Source: Burkholderia sp. WSM2232 (GTDB taxonomy: Bacteria; Pseudomonadota; Gammaproteobacteria; Burkholderiales; Burkholderiaceae). From it: a stretch of 64,000 nt of DNA. Of this stretch, positions 61,720-64,000 are shown piece after piece. The notes beneath the pieces were generated by a model. That model had not been told where the DNA came from, ran no database searches, and worked only from the letters and a program-made list of their open reading frames with translations. The position numbers were made by a program, and so were the translations under genes. Every line of letters begins with the position of its first letter. The first letter of the stretch is position 1. The stretch spans positions 186,001 to 250,000 of the forward strand of contig NZ_AWZV01000005.1 in assembly GCF_000472545.1 (NCBI RefSeq). The letters are read 5' to 3'.

Positions 61720-61781
61720 ACTGTATGCGCGGCGGCGCACAACGGTTGCGTGTAGTGCGCAGCAATATGCAGCGAAGCGAA
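61720..61781 (-). promoter_or_regulatory. PIP/hrpII-like promoter of the CHAP-domain gene (leftward)
   Basis: On the - strand TTCGC (61781-61777), 15 nt, TGCGC (61761-61757, one mismatch), then 31 nt to TACAGT (61725-61720), a correct YANNNT. The start codon is about 158 nt further on. The box is imperfect and should be treated as a candidate. Confidence 0.45.
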
Positions 61782-61790
61782 GCGGACGAT

Positions 61791-62019
61791 GGCAGATGCC
61801 GGGTGCCGGGTGCAAGATGCGAAGTGCAAGATGCAAAATGCAAAATGCGAGGTGCGAGGTGCGAGGTGCGAGGTGCGAGGCGCGAGGCGCGAGGTGCGAG
61901 GTGCGAGGTGCGAGGTGCGAGGTGCGAGGCGCGAGGTGCGAGGTGCAAGTGCCAAACGCCAAACGCCAAACGCCAGATGCCAGATGCCAGATGCCAGATG
62001 CCAGATGCCAGATGCCGAT
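61791..62019. repeat. Heptanucleotide tandem array, about 32 units
   Basis: Consecutive 7-nt units of the form GC-N-R/A-R-R-T/C: GCCGGGT, GCAAGAT, GCAAAAT, then a run of about 14 GCGAGGT/GCGAGGC, three GCCAAAC and five GCCAGAT, with two 6-nt units (GCAAGT, GCCGAT). Neighbouring units are alike and change in blocks, as expected from slipped-strand expansion of variants. It lies between the CHAP gene promoter and the lipoprotein gene. Frames through it are artefacts. The remainder of 61563-62333 has no supported gene. Confidence 0.9.
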
Positions 62020-62333
62020 GCAACTGCACCAACGCAGACGGCATCATGTGCAAAGCGCTTCGGCCTCATTAGTCCATGTCCGCCCAGCCGTCTGCACAGT
62101 CCTCCGCGCCACAACTCGCGACGCTCCCCGCACGCCCTCGCAACAAGCCGATTCTGCGCAAATCCGTCCGGCACTTCGCAGCGCATAGGCGCGCTTGTCG
62201 CGCTTCGGGTCTACTGGCGCCATTGCGTTATGTCGAGACCGCCGTGCCGAAACATGCCCTTGCCGATGTGTGCCCCGTGGCCGCCCCGATTGTGCGCCCT
62301 GCTCCTGCTGCCGCTGGCGTTGCCAGTGTCGCG

Positions 62334-62960
62334 ATGCGCGCGGCCCTTGCGCTTGCGCTCACGAGCCTCATGGCAGCCTGCGCCGACCCCACGCCAGGCG
62401 GCGCGCAACTGAAGATCACGCAACAGCAGAAGCTCGTACCACCCGCCAACGAAACGTTGCCGCTGTCGCTGCGCGCCGATTCGCAGGAAGTCCTGCAAGA
62501 CGTGCTGAGCGCGGTCGGCGACGAGGTATGGAACTGCCGCCGAAGCGGCGCCACGCTGCAATGGACTTCGGCAGGCGCCGAAGCTACGCTCGTTGACCAG
62601 GCACGCAAAAGCGTCGGCACCGTCATGCCCAATCGCATGTTCAATGCGTACGACGGCAGCTATGTGATCGGACGCGTCACGGCCGACGAAACCGTCACGC
62701 CCGGCGCGCTACCGTGGCAACGCGTGGCCGCGCGCTTCAATGCCGGCCAGCGCACGGGCGACGGCCGCTTCGCGCGGACCACGTCGGTGCAGCGCGTGCT
62801 CACCTCGGGCGGCCTTCCGCCCAACCCGGTCTGCACTCAGGAAGGCGTGTCGCTCTTCGTGCCGTATTCCGCGACCTATCTGTTCTATCGCGCGAGCGAC
62901 CCGGACGCGGTCGTGCCCGCGCCCGAGCCGCCGCTGGATGCCGCCTCGGCCACGCAATAG
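62334..62960 (+). CDS. DUF3455-like lipoprotein
   Basis: 208-aa protein. MRAALALALTSLMAAC is a short lipoprotein signal ending at Cys16. The mature part resembles DUF3455: VPPANETLPLSL, VWNCRRSGATLQWTSAGAEATL, GSYVIGRVTADE and FARTTSVQRVLTSGGLPP, then VPYSATYLFYR. Function is unknown for the family. The frame opens far upstream at 62076, but that region has no signal-like start, so ATG 62334 is preferred. It may be unrelated to secretion, although it sits among the Hrp-associated genes. Confidence 0.75.
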   Translation: MRAALALALTSLMAACADPTPGGAQLKITQQQKLVPPANETLPLSLRADSQEVLQDVLSAVGDEVWNCRRSGATLQWTSAGAEATLVDQARKSVGTVMPNRMFNAYDGSYVIGRVTADETVTPGALPWQRVAARFNAGQRTGDGRFARTTSVQRVLTSGGLPPNPVCTQEGVSLFVPYSATYLFYRASDPDAVVPAPEPPLDAASATQ

Positions 62961-63057
62961 AGTCGCTGCCGTGCGCGCGATCTGACAACGTAGGCGCTGT
63001 TCGCGCGCGACAGGCTGCCGGCCGTGCGCGTCGTCGCTGCACGCTTCGGAGGACCCG

Positions 63058-64000
63058 ATGAACTTTCGTCTGACCGCGCTCGTGTCGCTCCTGCCGGGAC
63101 GCGACAGCGCCGCTCCATCCGCCGCTCATCCACAGCAACCAGACGACTCACCTCAACCGCGGCCGGACCCAACCGCCGATTCGCAGACGCCGCTCAGCGG
63201 CCTTGCGCGTCTGTCGGATCGCGTGCGGCACAACCCCGTCACGCGGATGTTCCGCGCGTCGAACACCACGGTCACCGTACTCGAATCGACGCTGAGTGCG
63301 GCCGGCAGCGTCGCCAACCCGGCCGGCGATGCGCGCTTTCCCCGCCCGCCGCAACGCAGGCCGCCGCCGCAGCCATCAGCGCAACCCGGGGCGCACCCGG
63401 GGTCGGTAGAGAACGAAGACGCGATCGACGTGCCAGAGATAGCGATAGGCACCCAGGGTGCGAAGCTCGCCGACGCCTCGATCGCACGCACGGCCGCCTT
63501 CCTCGCCGCAGGCGATGCAACGCGCGGGGCGCTGCCCGTGCCCAGGTTCATGAATCCCCGCGCAATTCGCGACACGCTGCGCCGCCTGCGCAACCGCGAG
63601 GCAAACGCTGCCGCCCGCGAATGGGCTGACACGCTCGACGAGCACTTCATGCAGCCGGTGATCGCCGTGAACCGGCTGTTTCCGGTGCCTGCAAACGCGA
63701 GCCGCGAAGTTGCAGATGCGCGCCAGGCTGCCATCGACAGCCTGCTCGACGGTCTCACGCTGCGCAGGCCGCGGCCCGTCCACGCCGATCCGTCGTTGCC
63801 CGCGGCCGTCGAGCGTCTGCCGCAGGAGTGCGTGGTGCCCGTGGCCGAGGCGCTCGCCGAGGCAAGCGGTGGCGACCCGGCATTGGCCGCGCGGATTCTG
63901 CACCGCTTGCAGCAGCCGCTCGACGTCAGCGGTGCGAGCGGTGTGAGCGGCACTACCGACACTGCGCACACAAGTGACACTAGCGGCAGCAGCAACACCG
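63058..64000 (+). CDS. Pro/Ala-rich protein of unknown function (3' end beyond the window)
   Basis: Frame open to the window end (314 residues visible) with a strong GGAGG site 6 nt before ATG 63058. The first 45 residues are Ser/Pro/Gln/Asp-rich (PSAAHPQQPDDSPQPRPDPT), resembling effector secretion regions; about 50-85 and 130-300 look helical (ARLSDRVRHNPVTRMFRAS; FMNPRAIRDTLRRLRNREA), and the visible end is Ser/Thr/Gly-rich. I recognise no domain. Location next to Hrp-regulated genes makes a T3SS-related role possible, but no PIP box precedes it. Confidence 0.7.
   Translation, partial: MNFRLTALVSLLPGRDSAAPSAAHPQQPDDSPQPRPDPTADSQTPLSGLARLSDRVRHNPVTRMFRASNTTVTVLESTLSAAGSVANPAGDARFPRPPQRRPPPQPSAQPGAHPGSVENEDAIDVPEIAIGTQGAKLADASIARTAAFLAAGDATRGALPVPRFMNPRAIRDTLRRLRNREANAAAREWADTLDEHFMQPVIAVNRLFPVPANASREVADARQAAIDSLLDGLTLRRPRPVHADPSLPAAVERLPQECVVPVAEALAEASGGDPALAARILHRLQQPLDVSGASGVSGTTDTAHTSDTSGSSNT

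Noticed and set aside
61791..62019. CRISPR array
   Set aside because: Units are 7 nt and contiguous with no spacers, and there are no cas genes nearby.
61559..62188. Several frames through the heptamer array giving SHLAPRT- or EVRGARC-type repeats
   Set aside because: All three frames of one strand stay open because of the repeat; no ribosome-binding site or codon bias supports translation.
63153..63998. 281-aa leftward frame at the right edge
   Set aside because: Opposite a + strand frame that has a GGAGG site and better codon use; the leftward product has no coherent domain.

Overview
The window looks like a chromosomal segment of a plant- or soil-associated member of the Burkholderiales (Paraburkholderia/Caballeronia/Trinickia type, possibly close to Ralstonia in lifestyle). 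Reasons: high GC, Burkholderia-style H-NS, RbsABC and LivHMGF transport operons, a Wzx/Wzy exopolysaccharide cluster, and on the right a Hrp type III secretion (T3SS) regulatory region with a HrpB-type AraC activator, HrpB1 and several promoters of the plant-inducible (PIP/hrpII box) type. No rRNA, tRNA, insertion sequence, prophage or CRISPR array was seen.

Layout. (1) 1-2.4 kb: the start of a leftward sugar ABC transporter diverging from an NAD-dependent epimerase/dehydrogenase, with a widely spaced inverted pair of 18-bp operators between them. (2) 2.5-11.5 kb: nine tightly packed leftward genes (amidase, an imidase/HpPgdA-type deacetylase of 293 aa, MFS importer, two SDRs, a small CxxC protein, a G3E GTPase, a solute-binding protein without signal peptide, and a GntR regulator with two winged-helix domains), read here as a catabolic operon for cyclic imides or related amides. 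(3) 11.8-19.9 kb: FadR-type regulator diverging from an RbsA-RbsC-RbsB transporter, aldose 1-dehydrogenase, LgoD-like dehydrogenase and UxaB-like reductase; in order these enzymes fit L-galactose to D-altronate. (4) 19.9-22.3 kb: HxlR/MFS divergon, an Lrp gene cut off after its first helices, and an H-NS gene. (5) 22.3-36.8 kb: leftward exopolysaccharide cluster (GH71 hydrolase, flippase, two glycosyltransferases, pyruvyl transferase, Wzc, Wzb, Wza, priming transferase, polymerase, acyltransferase). (6) 37-40 kb: two paralogous GlxA/AraC-type regulators with operator-like repeats in front of each.

(7) 40.6-52.4 kb is the most interesting part. A flavin L-amino-acid 2-monooxygenase-like enzyme (IaaM/DavB superfamily) with an unusual roughly 85-residue Pro/Ser-rich N-terminus is preceded by a textbook PIP box (TTCGT-N15-TTCGC-N30-TAACGT). 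Directly downstream is an amide operon: nitrilase-family amidase, LivH, LivM-LivG fusion and LivF importer, amidase-signature amidase, and the amide sensor/antiterminator pair AmiC-AmiR. Its leader shows a sigma-70 promoter, a perfect hairpin with an AACGTT hexaloop, a second hairpin that overlaps the 5' arm of an intrinsic terminator, and then the first gene: the expected architecture for ANTAR antitermination. Together they suggest a Hrp-controlled amide-producing enzyme beside an amide-sensing uptake and hydrolysis operon.

(8) 52.5-64 kb: Hrp-associated region. It has a phage-tail-lysozyme-like protein, HrpB, a large OmpR-type winged-helix/ATPase-like regulator, HrpB1, a QYPG-repeat protein, a cytochrome P450, a CHAP/NlpC-like cysteine hydrolase, a DUF3455-like lipoprotein and a 3'-truncated Pro/Ala-rich protein. 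PIP-type boxes precede four of these transcription units, and the two hydrolases share a harpin-like N-terminal module. Repeats (11- and 14-nt GT-rich units, a 32-copy heptamer array, a 16-bp perfect inverted repeat) flank these genes.
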